NCBI RefSeq assembly: GCF_003015185.1
Contig: NZ_CP027860.1
Span: forward strand, 5,487,001 to 5,551,000
Direction of reading: 5' to 3'
DNA: 64,000 nucleotides
Origin: Ahniella affigens
GTDB taxonomy: Bacteria; Pseudomonadota; Gammaproteobacteria; Xanthomonadales; Ahniellaceae
The position numbers and the translations under genes were made by a program. The stretch's first letter is position 1. The number at the start of each line of letters is the position of its first letter. The notes beneath the pieces were generated by a model, which did no database searches, was not told where the DNA came from, and saw nothing but the letters and a program-made list of their open reading frames with translations. Positions 44,434 through 54,177 of the stretch are shown one piece after another.

Positions 44434-46671
44434 TCAGCGGCGGCCACTGAACAACGAACCGAAGTTGAGGTAGAACGAACTCGCCCCCGTATCCGCATGA
44501 CCGTATCCCAGAAACACCGGCCCCAGAGGTGTCGATACCCCCACGAACACGGACCCGGCAAAGATCAACGAGTCGCGCGAAATGTCATCGCGGCTGTCCC
44601 AGACATTGCCAGATTCCAGGCTGAATCCCACGTAGCTTGGCACCGACACCAGACGGGTCATATCGCCAAAACGGCGATAAAACACCGCCCGAGCCAGTGC
44701 CGAGTGGCGCCCGACCAGTTCGCGTTCGCCATAGCCGGAAAGCTGCGCGAGGCCGCCCAGTGTGGCCAGACCCTCCAACGCATCAGGCTCCCCGAATTCA
44801 GTTTGTCCCACCAGTCCAAATACCCCGTGATAACGACCACGGGACACCGCGGTGTTCCAGTCCACCGCCACTACTTCGCCGTTGTTAGCGGTGCCAAGTG
44901 CTTCCCGGAATGCGGTGGCCTCGACACTGCCGCGCGAACCCTGACTTGGGAAGAATGCGTTGTCGAGCGTGTCATACCGGCCGCCGAATCCGATGCTGCC
45001 GAACTGTAAACGGAACTCCGGGAACTGATCACTCGCGCCGACGAGCAGGCTGGTCTCGGTGACACCCCGCTCCAGCTCGGCAAACAAGGTCAGTCGATCG
45101 TTGACCAGCCAACCGGCCTCGATACCGGCCTTCAATTGTTCGAATCGATATTCGGCGGCAGTATCGAGCCCGTTCAAAACTGGTTGGTTGCGGGCGCTGA
45201 CGGCCACGCCCGGCAGCAGGTAAAGCTGCCCGGTATCGCCGAACGGTTGAAACCACTCGCCGCTGAATCCAGCGACACGACCCAGATCCATGCGCAGTCG
45301 TGCTTCCGCGCCCCAGCGGTTCAGGCCGGTAAAGCTGGCCTCCGCAGCGATCTGGTAATCCGAGCGGCCATTGAAGTCGTCATTGATCTGCAAGCCAAAG
45401 CCGATGTAGTTCGGACCCCAACCCTTGTCGACCGGCGTCACTTTCAAGCCGAACGCGTCGTCCTTGCGGCCAAGTCGATACAGAATGCGCTCGTAACTGC
45501 CCGCACCGTATGCTTTGGCAAGCCGCGACTCGATGGCATCTGGATCCAGCCGCTGGCCCGGTTGATCGGCGAGCAAGCGCGAAACCTGCCCAGGCGTGCG
45601 CGTGCGCGCGTCGCTCACGTCCACCCAGGCAATCAGCGGCGTATCGAATGCCGGCAGTTGTTGCTTCGCGCGGACGGCGGCATACGCCTCGGGCGGCAGG
45701 GCGAAATCGCGCAGCCGGTTGCTCAGCGCGGCCGTGGATTGCTCGCCAATGGCGATGGCGTCCTTGCCCTTGTCGAAGGCGGCGGAATCGAAGTCACCGA
45801 GTGCCGGACGGATCAACAGATCATTCGGTCCGAGTGTCGCAATCGCCTGATCGGTTCGCTGCTGCATCAGCACCGTGATCATTTGCAGCGACACCGCGAC
45901 CGGCGAATCAAGTTCGGACTCCGGCATCAGGGGACCGCTCACATCGACCACAATGACGCGGTCGACGCCCATTGCCCGCACCACATCGATCGGCACGTTG
46001 TCCACCAGGCCACCGTCGACCATCAGCCGGCCATCCACGCGGATCGGCGCGTAGGCGCCAGGGACCGCCATACTGGCGCGGACTGCCAGAGCCAAATCAC
46101 CCTCGGAAAACACCACACGCTCACCCTTGCCGATGTCGGTCGCCACGGCCCGAAACGGGATCGGCAAATCGTCGAAACGCTCGACATTCCAAACCGGCAG
46201 CGTCACGCGCCGCATCAGATTCAGGAACTTCTGGCCCTGCAGCAAGCCGCGCGGGAACTGAATCCGGCCATCACGAAAGCCAAGCTCGAAATCGAGCAGA
46301 TCGCGAAAATCCTGTTCCTTGCGCCGCATCGGCAAATCAAGGCGCGATGGCTCGTCGGAAAAAAACGTCTGATAGTCAACCGAACCGAGAATCGCCTCGA
46401 TCTGGTCCGGCGAGTAGCCCGACGCATACATGCTCCCAACAATCGCGCCCATGCTGGTGCCGGCGATTGCGTGAATCGGCACATGTTCGCGTTCCAAGGC
46501 TTTGAGCACGCCAATATGCGCCGCGCCCCGGGCGCCGCCGCCACCCAGGACGAGCCCGATACGTGGCGGCGCCGCGCTTGGCTCGGCAGTTGTCGCAGCC
46601 GATTCGGCGACCGCGCCAAACGCAAGCAGGCCAGATGCAAGGGCCAGAACAACACGACAGACATTCAACAT
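44434..46671 (-). CDS. PlpD-type patatin-like phospholipase autotransporter (type Vd)
   Basis: 745 residues from the ATG at 46671. Signal peptide (about 1-24), then a patatin domain with GGGGARGAAHIGVL (43-56), catalytic Ser73 in GTSMG and Asp219 in DGGLVDNVP. After this comes a POTRA-like linker (about 360-430, VSDARTRTPGQVSRLLA ... SRLAKAYGAGSYERILYRLG) and a C-terminal region of amphipathic strands (about 440-745) ending in YLNFGSLFSGRR. This is the lipase-POTRA-16-strand barrel order of PlpD, which displays or releases a phospholipase A1 at the outer membrane. Barrel extent is inferred from alternation only. Confidence 0.87.
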   Translation of the reverse strand: MLNVCRVVLALASGLLAFGAVAESAATTAEPSAAPPRIGLVLGGGGARGAAHIGVLKALEREHVPIHAIAGTSMGAIVGSMYASGYSPDQIEAILGSVDYQTFFSDEPSRLDLPMRRKEQDFRDLLDFELGFRDGRIQFPRGLLQGQKFLNLMRRVTLPVWNVERFDDLPIPFRAVATDIGKGERVVFSEGDLALAVRASMAVPGAYAPIRVDGRLMVDGGLVDNVPIDVVRAMGVDRVIVVDVSGPLMPESELDSPVAVSLQMITVLMQQRTDQAIATLGPNDLLIRPALGDFDSAAFDKGKDAIAIGEQSTAALSNRLRDFALPPEAYAAVRAKQQLPAFDTPLIAWVDVSDARTRTPGQVSRLLADQPGQRLDPDAIESRLAKAYGAGSYERILYRLGRKDDAFGLKVTPVDKGWGPNYIGFGLQINDDFNGRSDYQIAAEASFTGLNRWGAEARLRMDLGRVAGFSGEWFQPFGDTGQLYLLPGVAVSARNQPVLNGLDTAAEYRFEQLKAGIEAGWLVNDRLTLFAELERGVTETSLLVGASDQFPEFRLQFGSIGFGGRYDTLDNAFFPSQGSRGSVEATAFREALGTANNGEVVAVDWNTAVSRGRYHGVFGLVGQTEFGEPDALEGLATLGGLAQLSGYGERELVGRHSALARAVFYRRFGDMTRLVSVPSYVGFSLESGNVWDSRDDISRDSLIFAGSVFVGVSTPLGPVFLGYGHADTGASSFYLNFGSLFSGRR

Positions 46672-46958
46672 AGGCACGAGTTTCCGATTCAGACCATGAC
46701 AAGCGCGCAATGCGTTGCGGCGCGCCCTTATGGTAGCGGCAGCTACCAGTTCACCGCCGCGGGCAGCACGACGTTCGGTGTAGACGCATCCTGCCCAACC
46801 TGCCGGAAGTCACTTTGATCTTGCGTGCGAGTCGCAATCCGCGCAGCATCCCGTGGCAGGTTTCGAGTCCGGATCGTCATCAGCACAGAAGCCCGCAAGC
46901 CTTGAACGCCCCATTCAGCAACATCCGGTCAGACCCGCACTTGCCCACCCACACCATC

Positions 46959-48107
46959 ATGGCGCCACGATACTGCCGACCCACCAGCCTTGCCGAACCC
47001 GGTTTCATCGCCGCTCTGGTGACGTGGACCGCGGTGATCGCGATGGTCTGGTTCAACCAATCAGATAGCGGCATCCTGCTGAGCGGCAACGCGGCGCGAA
47101 TGTTGTCGCTCGGCATGGCACTGCTGTTCATGATTCTCGTGGTGCTGACCACCATCGTGGTCGACGTCTGGCCGTCTCCGGTGCAGCTCGCAATGGTCGC
47201 GCTGAAAGGGGTGTGCGCGTTTGTGATCACGGCCGCCACGCCGAGCTCGGCGGGACCGATCCTGCTCATCATTGTCATGAGCGAAATTGCCGCGCGTCTA
47301 CCGATGCGGCAGGTTTGGCCAGTCTACTTTTTCACCAATCTCTTGCTCTTGCTCCTCCTGTCTCGGGTTTGGGGTTGGGTCGGCGCGTGGATTGGCACGT
47401 TCAGCTACGGTGGCTTTCAGCTCTTCGCGATCATCGTCATGCAGTACGCGGTGCGTGCCGAGCAGACCAGCGCTGAGCTCAAGGAGGTCAACGCGCACCT
47501 GCTCGCGACGCGCTCATTGCTCGCCGAGAGTGCCCGCGACCAAGAGCGGCTCCGCATCGCACGGGAGCTGCACGATGTAGCGGGTCACAAACTCACCGCG
47601 CTGAAGCTGCAGCTAACCGCTTTGAGTCGGCGCCCCGCACTGGCTGAAGACGAGTCGACCCAACTCGCCGCGCAGTTGGCCGACGAGTTGCTCGGCGATC
47701 TGCGCCAAGTGGTCAAGCAGATGCGCGAGCAGGACGGTATGAACCTGCGAGCCGCCATCGAGCAGCTCGCGGCGCCGTTTCCAAAGCCAAAGGTGATTCT
47801 GGAACTCGATGACGCCGCGCGCGTAGACAGCGTCGTCAAGGCCGATGCGATCGTGAGAGCGGTGCAGGAAGCGCTGACGAATGCGGCCCGGCATGGCCAA
47901 GCGGAGCATCTGTGGATTCGACTCAAGCGCGAGCAGGACCGCATTGAGATAGAACTGTGTGACGACGGCAGAGGCGCCGGGACACCCGTCCCCGGCAGCG
48001 GATTACTGGGTATGCAAGAACGCTTTCATGAAGTCGGCGGCGATGTAGCGCTGAGCGCCGAACCGGGTCGTGGCTTTCGCATTCTGGCCTGGGTGCCTGC
48101 CCTATGA
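46959..48107 (+). CDS. Sensor histidine kinase, NarL/DesK type
   Basis: 382 residues from the ATG at 46959. Four or five N-terminal membrane helices (about 16-32, 46-70, 77-92, 98-112, 122-165) form a DesK-like sensor, followed by a coiled linker and a HisKA_3 dimerisation domain with phospho-acceptor His205 in ARELHDVAGHKLTAL. The HATPase domain has VQEALTNAARHG, DDGRGAG and GSGLLGMQERFHEVGG. It phosphorylates the downstream response regulator, with which it overlaps by 4 bp. The input signal is not indicated; membrane state or envelope stress would fit the sensor type. Confidence 0.93.
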   Translation: MAPRYCRPTSLAEPGFIAALVTWTAVIAMVWFNQSDSGILLSGNAARMLSLGMALLFMILVVLTTIVVDVWPSPVQLAMVALKGVCAFVITAATPSSAGPILLIIVMSEIAARLPMRQVWPVYFFTNLLLLLLLSRVWGWVGAWIGTFSYGGFQLFAIIVMQYAVRAEQTSAELKEVNAHLLATRSLLAESARDQERLRIARELHDVAGHKLTALKLQLTALSRRPALAEDESTQLAAQLADELLGDLRQVVKQMREQDGMNLRAAIEQLAAPFPKPKVILELDDAARVDSVVKADAIVRAVQEALTNAARHGQAEHLWIRLKREQDRIEIELCDDGRGAGTPVPGSGLLGMQERFHEVGGDVALSAEPGRGFRILAWVPAL

Positions 48108-48787
48108 ACAAGATTCGTGTGGCACTGGTCGACGATCAGGCGCTGGTTCGCAAAGGCCTGGCAGCGCTGCTTGGCGGTTTGCCGGACGTCGAACTCGTCA
48201 TCGAAGCGCAGTCCGGCCGCGATGCGTTCGAACAGCTCAGTCGGATCAGCGTCGACTTGATCATCTCGGACATCCGCATGGCGGATGGCAACGGCATTGA
48301 GCTGATCCAGAGGCTCCGCACGCGCGGCAATCGCACGCCGGTAATTCTGCTGACAACGTTCGATGATCCAGACCTGATGCTGTCCGCAGCACGCGTGGGC
48401 GCGGAAGGGTTTCTGCTGAAGGACGCGTCACCTGAAGAACTGCTGGAGGCGATGCGACGCGTGCTTCGCGGTGACACGTTGCTGCAGCCTGTTGCACTCG
48501 AGAGCGTCCGTGGCCAAGTCCAGTTTCACGAGCCCAAATCGCCCGTGCATTGGTCGCAGCCGGCGTTACAACAGCCGAACACCAGTCTGGGCAAGATTGA
48601 TCTGACCGAACGCGAACAAGGCGTGCTGCGCCTGCTGGCTGGCGGCTATTCAAACAAGGAAATCGCACGCTCGCTGAATCTGGCCGAAGGTACCGTCAAG
48701 AACTATGTCAGCGACATATTGGCCAAGCTCGAAACACGCGACCGCACGCGCGCCGTGTTGAAAGCGATCACGATGCGGCTGATCTGA
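48104..48787 (+). CDS. NarL/FixJ-family response regulator
   Basis: 227 residues. The receiver domain has the acidic pair Asp10-Asp11 and phospho-acceptor Asp56 (DLIISDIRMA), conserved Thr in LLTTFDD and Lys in LLKDAS. The C-terminal LuxR-type helix-turn-helix reads LTEREQGVLRLLAGGYSNKE, continuing IARSLNLAEGTVKNYVSDIL. Start overlaps the kinase stop (ATGA), so they are one operon. Convergent with the M13 peptidase gene; a repeat element fills the gap. Confidence 0.96.
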   Translation: MNKIRVALVDDQALVRKGLAALLGGLPDVELVIEAQSGRDAFEQLSRISVDLIISDIRMADGNGIELIQRLRTRGNRTPVILLTTFDDPDLMLSAARVGAEGFLLKDASPEELLEAMRRVLRGDTLLQPVALESVRGQVQFHEPKSPVHWSQPALQQPNTSLGKIDLTEREQGVLRLLAGGYSNKEIARSLNLAEGTVKNYVSDILAKLETRDRTRAVLKAITMRLI

Positions 48788-48845
48788 GCGTCGCGCGTTG
48801 ACGCCAAGTCGGCACCAGCGCGCGATCATCTCGCAACATACGGTT

Positions 48846-48938
48846 GGGGCAGGCCAGAACAAGTCCATCCTGGACTGTCTTCAGGGCGGGCCAACCTTGA
48901 CCCGCATCGCCTCTGACCTTGCTCAAAGGCTCCCTACC
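48846..48938 (-). repeat. Structured intergenic repeat, copy B
   Basis: Read on the minus strand: TAGGGAGCCT...TCAGAGGCGATGCGGG...TGGCCCGCC...AGTCCAGGATGGACTTGTTC. It matches the + strand of 59592-59645 and 59713-59745 in the same order, but lacks the 60-70 bp of extra hairpins present there. It fills the gap between the response regulator and the M13 peptidase and abuts the latter's stop codon. It holds a GTCCATCC/TGGAC-type hairpin that could act as a terminator. Confidence 0.75.
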
Positions 48939-51000
48939 AAATCCGAACGCGATCTTCCGGCTTCACGAAAAGCTTGTGCTGGTCGGTGACCGAAAACGCC
49001 TCATACCATGCATCCATGTTGCGCAACGGTCCATTGATGCGATAGCGCGCCGGTGAATGCGGATCAGTCCGCAGCTGATTCAACAGCGCTTCCTCGCGAT
49101 ACTTTGCGTTCCAGATCTGCGCCCATGCCAAAAAGAACCGCTGCTCGCCGCTCAAGCCCTCAAGAACCGGTGCCGGCTTGCCGTGCAATGACAACCGGTA
49201 CGCGGTCAAAGCCATCGACAGGCCGCCCAGGTCGCCGATGTTTTCGCCCATCGTCAATTGGCCATTGACGCACTGGCCATCGATAGGGCAGTACGTGTTG
49301 TACTGCGCGCCAAGGGCCTTCGTCTTGACTTCGAAGCGATTGCGATCTTCAGCCGTCCACCAGTTGCGTTGAATGCCATCGGCATCCGATTTCGAGCCTT
49401 GGTCATCAAACCCGTGGCCCATCTCGTGACCGATGACGGCACCAATCGCGCCATAGTTGACGGCCGGATCAGCGTTCAGATCAAAGAACGGCGGCTGCAG
49501 AATGGCAGCGGGAAACACGATCTCGTTGAACGTCGGGTTGTAGTACGCGTTGATGGTTTGCGGTGTCATGCGCCATTCATCGCGATCCGTTGGCTTGTCG
49601 AGACGACTGACTTGATCATTGCGATTGTATTCCCGCAGCGCGCGAACATTGGCCACCAGGTTGTCTGGGACGATCGTCACGGTGCTGTAGTCACGCCACT
49701 TGTCCGGATAACCGATCTTGGGCCGAAACGTGCTGAGTTTCCGGAACGCCTCGGTTTTTGTGGCATCGCTCATCCAATCGAGATTCGCGATGTTCTGCTT
49801 CAACGCCGCCCGCAGGTTTTCCACGAGCTCGCTCATGGCCGCTTTCGACTCCGGTCGGAAGTGCTTGGCGACATAGCGTTTACCCACGGCGTCGCCGAGC
49901 GCAAACGCACCGCCGGTCTGATCGAGTGCGCGCTTCCACAACTCGCGCTGCGCCTTCTGGCCGGCCAGCACGGTGCCATTGAACGCAAAGCTGGTGTTGT
50001 CGAGTTCCTCGGTCAACAACGGCGCGTTGTTATCGATGGTGTGAAAGCGCAGGTAGTCACGCCAGACCGCAACAGGTTGCGATTGCGTCAGGGCGACGAT
50101 CGGCGGCATCGCACTCGGCGTATTCAGGTTCAGCGACTTCGGCGGATGCTTGATGCCGGCGGCACGGAAGTACAGCGCCCAGTCAAAGCCCTTGTACGTC
50201 TGCTTCAGATCCTTGAACGACACCAGGTTATAGGTCTTGTCGCGATCACGCAGCTCCGCGCGAGGCCAAAGATGCTTGGCAATCTCGGTCTCCAACTTCA
50301 TGATCGATTCGGCCCGCGCGTCGGTCTCATCGAAACCAGCAAGCGACAGCATCTTGGCGATATGCGCCCGATACGCCTTGCGAATCTCGATGAAGCGGGG
50401 CGCTGGGTCCGTGTAGTACTCACGATCCGGCAGGCCAAGCCCGCCCACGATGAGCGACAGAACGTTCTGCTCAGGCGCTTTGCGATCGGGACCAATGATC
50501 CCGAAGAACGGCGAAATCGAGCCATCAATCGGTGCCCGGCCAAAAGCCTCGGCCAAGTCCTTCGAGTTCTTGATCTGCGCGATTTGGTCGAGCGCTTTCT
50601 GAATGGGCTTCAGGCCGGCTTGATTGCGCGCCTCGATATTCATCACGCTGCGATACAGGTCGCGAACCTGCTGCGCTTCGGGGTCTCGCTTGGCATCATC
50701 ATCCGTGATGCCTTCGATGATGGCCCGGACATCAATTTCCGCCTGGTCACTCAGCAGGGTGAATGCGCCATACCGCGTTTCGTGATCCTTCAACTGGTAA
50801 GTGTCCTGCCATATCCCGTTGGCGTATCGGTTGAAATCATCGCCAGGCAGGACGTTCAGGTCGCGATGCAAAAGTGCGATTCCAAAGCTGCCAAACACAG
50901 GTTTACCAGACACAGCGTCATCGGCTTGTACCAAGCCGGCCAAGCCTAGACCAAGGCCCAATGACAACAGCGTCGGAAGAATTCGTTGCGAAACAGGCAT
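48934..51000 (-). CDS. Exported M13-family metallopeptidase (neprilysin/PepO type)
   Basis: 688 residues from the ATG at 51000. Signal peptide (MPVSQRILPTLLSLGLGLGL...VQA), then a helical N-terminal domain and the catalytic domain with NAYYNPTFNEIVFPAAILQP, zinc motif HEMGH (525-529) and downstream ENIGDLGGLSMAL carrying the third ligand Glu. The C-terminus KPEDRVRIW is the expected M13 ending. Periplasmic or outer-membrane oligopeptidase that cleaves short peptides. Monocistronic, followed by repeat copy B. Confidence 0.95.
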   Translation of the reverse strand: MPVSQRILPTLLSLGLGLGLAGLVQADDAVSGKPVFGSFGIALLHRDLNVLPGDDFNRYANGIWQDTYQLKDHETRYGAFTLLSDQAEIDVRAIIEGITDDDAKRDPEAQQVRDLYRSVMNIEARNQAGLKPIQKALDQIAQIKNSKDLAEAFGRAPIDGSISPFFGIIGPDRKAPEQNVLSLIVGGLGLPDREYYTDPAPRFIEIRKAYRAHIAKMLSLAGFDETDARAESIMKLETEIAKHLWPRAELRDRDKTYNLVSFKDLKQTYKGFDWALYFRAAGIKHPPKSLNLNTPSAMPPIVALTQSQPVAVWRDYLRFHTIDNNAPLLTEELDNTSFAFNGTVLAGQKAQRELWKRALDQTGGAFALGDAVGKRYVAKHFRPESKAAMSELVENLRAALKQNIANLDWMSDATKTEAFRKLSTFRPKIGYPDKWRDYSTVTIVPDNLVANVRALREYNRNDQVSRLDKPTDRDEWRMTPQTINAYYNPTFNEIVFPAAILQPPFFDLNADPAVNYGAIGAVIGHEMGHGFDDQGSKSDADGIQRNWWTAEDRNRFEVKTKALGAQYNTYCPIDGQCVNGQLTMGENIGDLGGLSMALTAYRLSLHGKPAPVLEGLSGEQRFFLAWAQIWNAKYREEALLNQLRTDPHSPARYRINGPLRNMDAWYEAFSVTDQHKLFVKPEDRVRIW

Positions 51001-51436
51001 TGCATGGTTTCCGTATTTTGAGTTGAACGATGGGTATTGACTGCGACCCATTGCTGATCGACAGACGCATCGCGCCAGCTTAGTCCGGCCAAGTCTGATC
51101 CAAACACGCGTGCCATTCCAACAAGGCACAAACAGAGGTCAGGCCAGCCGAGCCTGAAAGACTAGCGCGCTTCCCATTCAGAGCATGTGCAGATGGTCGT
51201 GGTTCTGCCGATTGTTTCGGGAACGAATGTCGACAAATCGTCACAGGCTGCGAACAATCCCGACAGAGAGAGTCGGTCGATTGCGGACTGCAGTGGCGGA
51301 CCACGCGGAAACCGCTGCCAACAGGGACCTTTGCGATCCCGCAATTTGGGCCGCCAAAGCCGATTCCAGCGTGCCGTCGCCCCGACGCGACGGCACAGCA
51401 TTGCAAAACTACCCCGTTTCAGAACTGCTCAGGGGA
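51001..51436. other. Intergenic region with one strong hairpin
   Basis: 436 bp upstream of the M13 peptidase and downstream of the TonB receptor. A GTGCCGTCG / CGACGGCAC stem (51371-51396) lies 40 bp after the receptor's stop but has no T-tract on either strand, so termination is uncertain. No coding frame looks real. Confidence 0.5.
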
Positions 51437-53983
51437 TTAGAACGACTGTGTGTACCGGAAATACGGCGTGCGCCCGTAGGCATCGTACAGGTACGTATTG
51501 TACGGCTGACCGTCGAAGCGCGAGTCCAGGCTCGGATACTTGTCGAACAGATTCTCCACGCCGAGCGCAAGTTTGCCATTCCACGGTGCATTCCAAGCGA
51601 CTTGCAGATCATGTGTGCTCAGACCGCCGATCGCCACATGTAAGCTGTCCGGCTCGGTGCCACGAATGAAATTGCTGAAGGCATTGACTTCGAAATCGCC
51701 CAGGCTCCAAGTGTTCTGAAGAGCCGCTCGGATATCTGGGGTGGCAAAGCTGCCAGCCAGGTTTTCGCCATCGTTAAGGGTGTAGGAGTGCACATAGGAC
51801 ACCTGCAGATTGCTGCGCAGCTCACCGGCGTTGCCAAAGTCGAAGCGCGTGCTGAGGCCAAGGTCAAGACCATCGGTCTTCAGATCGCCTTCATTGCCAA
51901 AGCCAATCAGCAGCTCGACAATGCCCCCGGTCACCGGATCACGGGTCACGCCCAGCCCGGCGGGAATGGGTCCGCGGGTTGGATCCAAGGAGCGGTCGAC
52001 AATGGTTTGAGCGGCGAACGACACGATCCGGTTTTCGATCTGAGTGCGGTAGTAGTCGAGCGTCAGCTCCAGCCACTCGAACGGATCGGCCGCAAAACCA
52101 AGCGAGTATTGATCGGACAATTCCGAATCAAGCTGATCATTGCCGATTCGGAACGCATCGACCTGCACCTGCGGGTTGCCCGCGCAATCGGTGCGACCAA
52201 ACGACAGGCAGGACTGCAGGTCAATGACCGATTCGGCTGAGAACGAGCGCCCAGACGATAGGTACGACAAAGGCGGCGCGGCAAAGCCCTGGCCGAAGGA
52301 GCCACGAACCGTGAAGCTATCGAGCGGCTGCCAGCGGAACGCGACCTTGGGCGAGAAATCACTGCCGTAGTCGGAGTAGGAGTCGAAGCGCCCGGCCGCA
52401 GTCACTTCAAGATTGTCGCTGATCGGGAAGAGCCACTCGAAGTAGGCCGCACGCGCCAGCCGCGTACCCGCCGAGGAGTTGCCCGCACTGCCTTCGACCA
52501 CGCCGGCTTCGGACAGGCTATCGTACTGATCCTTGAAGTCTTCCGAACGCCACTCGGCGCCAAAGGCAACGCTGGACGCGCCGCCAGCCATCTCGAACAA
52601 GTCCATTGCGGCGGAACCAAACACTTCCTCGCTGCGCCAGTGGCCATCGCGATTCACCGTCGCCTTGATCGCGTTCAAAATGTCCTGCGAATTGCCAAAA
52701 GGATCGCGTAGATCGTAGGACCCATCTGTAAGGTACTGCTCGGCAATCGGCCGCACAATGTAGTTGCGGCCGAGCTCGTAGGACTGATCCTCGAACAGGC
52801 GTGCACCAAATTCCAAATCGACGCGATCCGCAATGCGGCCCTTGAAGCCAATCAGCAAATCCGTGGCACGCTCGTCGACCGTGTTGTCGCGATTGCCTGC
52901 AGCGGCGAAGCGATGGCGCACAAAAGCCCCGCGACCATCGCCAGGAACCGGATCGTTCGGCGAGTTCTCAGGTACGAACACTTCTGCCGGCACTGGTGCA
53001 AAGCGGCCGAACGAGCTGTTCATCGCCACGCTGGAATTCAGGTACGTTGACCAGTTGTCGTTGATCTCATACTCACCGCTGACCACCAGCGACTTGTTAT
53101 CGGACGAGGCTGCGTTTGCTGCAATCGCATTGAAATTGTAGGCGCAGGTATTGCCGGCACCACCTGGATTGGTGAAGAAGAAGTTTTCGTCGTCACACGC
53201 GTAGCCTGGGAACGGAATGAATGCGCCGGTCGGACCCGTGCCAGCGGCATTGGCGAGTCGATAGTTGTTCGCAAAGACCGAGGAGCCGCGAACGTCACCG
53301 CCAATCATGTCGCGCGCGAACGAGATATCGCGCTTGTCAAACGATGCCGAAGCCATGACCCGGCCGCGATCGCCAGCCGCACCAAAAGCCGCTGACCCGG
53401 CCTCAGTATCGCTACCGTCGACTTTGGTAAATCCGCGGCCGTAAGTGAGTTCCGCGCCTTGGAAATCCTTACGTGTGATGACGTTTACGACGCCACCAAT
53501 TGCGTCCGAGCCGTAAATCGCTGAGGCACCATCAGAGAGAATCTCGATGCGCTCGACCGCCGCCAGAGGCAAGGTGTTCAAGTTGGTCGTGCTGCCGGCG
53601 AACGGCGAACTTGGAATGCGCCGACCATCGACTAGCACCAGCGTGCGTCGGGAGCCCAAACCCCGCAGATCGATGTCGGCCTGGTTCTGGCCGCTGGAGC
53701 CTGAGCGCGGGTTAAAGTTGCCGAACGAAGCGTAGGTCGAACTGCGCATGAGCTCTGCCACCGAGACCTCGCCTGAGGCCTCGATCTGCGCGCGGTCAAT
53801 CACCCGCACCGGCAGTGCGCCCTCGATGTCAGCGCGTTTGATGCGCGAACCGGTGACGACGATCGTTTCCAGTTCGGTCTCATCCTGATCATCCTGCGCC
53901 AGGGCGCTGTCCATCATTATGCCCGCGCTCAGGGCGAGCAGGCCAATCCGGATGGCCTGGCTCAGGCAGTGTTGCTTTCTCAT
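51437..53983 (-). CDS. TonB-dependent outer-membrane receptor
   Basis: 848 residues from the ATG at 53983. Signal peptide ending MMDSALA, then a TonB-box-like acidic stretch and ETIVVTGSRIKRADIEG. The plug domain contains RSSTYASFGNFNPRSG, DIDLRGLGSRRTLVLVDGRR and IPSSP. A 22-strand-type barrel ends in GRTPYFRYTQSF with the terminal Phe. It imports a ligand across the outer membrane using ExbBD-TonB energy; the ligand is unknown (peptide or sugar oligomer receptors share this look). It is downstream of and co-directional with the AraC-type regulator gene (194 bp), so that regulator is a candidate controller. Confidence 0.95.
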   Translation of the reverse strand: MRKQHCLSQAIRIGLLALSAGIMMDSALAQDDQDETELETIVVTGSRIKRADIEGALPVRVIDRAQIEASGEVSVAELMRSSTYASFGNFNPRSGSSGQNQADIDLRGLGSRRTLVLVDGRRIPSSPFAGSTTNLNTLPLAAVERIEILSDGASAIYGSDAIGGVVNVITRKDFQGAELTYGRGFTKVDGSDTEAGSAAFGAAGDRGRVMASASFDKRDISFARDMIGGDVRGSSVFANNYRLANAAGTGPTGAFIPFPGYACDDENFFFTNPGGAGNTCAYNFNAIAANAASSDNKSLVVSGEYEINDNWSTYLNSSVAMNSSFGRFAPVPAEVFVPENSPNDPVPGDGRGAFVRHRFAAAGNRDNTVDERATDLLIGFKGRIADRVDLEFGARLFEDQSYELGRNYIVRPIAEQYLTDGSYDLRDPFGNSQDILNAIKATVNRDGHWRSEEVFGSAAMDLFEMAGGASSVAFGAEWRSEDFKDQYDSLSEAGVVEGSAGNSSAGTRLARAAYFEWLFPISDNLEVTAAGRFDSYSDYGSDFSPKVAFRWQPLDSFTVRGSFGQGFAAPPLSYLSSGRSFSAESVIDLQSCLSFGRTDCAGNPQVQVDAFRIGNDQLDSELSDQYSLGFAADPFEWLELTLDYYRTQIENRIVSFAAQTIVDRSLDPTRGPIPAGLGVTRDPVTGGIVELLIGFGNEGDLKTDGLDLGLSTRFDFGNAGELRSNLQVSYVHSYTLNDGENLAGSFATPDIRAALQNTWSLGDFEVNAFSNFIRGTEPDSLHVAIGGLSTHDLQVAWNAPWNGKLALGVENLFDKYPSLDSRFDGQPYNTYLYDAYGRTPYFRYTQSF

Positions 53984-54177
53984 ATCGTGCTCCAAGATGT
54001 TAAGTGCGCGTTTTCGCACTCACGCACCTTAGTGAGCCGGTTCCCAGGAGACCGCTCAGCACCTGCCGACTCTGAGGCTCGTCGATGTCCATTGCAGGCA
54101 CCGAGATTGTCCAGATTACACACGCGACTTCCGCTCAGAGGCTCACAACAAGCTCAAACCCTCCCGATCGTCCTGAT

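Noticed and set aside
45136-46818. 560-codon open frame on the + strand opposite the PlpD-type gene
   Set aside because: Antisense shadow of a well-supported patatin autotransporter. Composition (Arg/His/Gln rich, no motifs) is typical of high-GC complementary frames.
49258-50949. 563-codon + strand frame opposite the M13 peptidase
   Set aside because: Shadow of the M13 gene, which has signal peptide, HEMGH and correct termini.
51371-51396. Intrinsic terminator for the TonB receptor
   Set aside because: The stem is good but lacks a T-tract on either strand, so it was recorded only as a hairpin.
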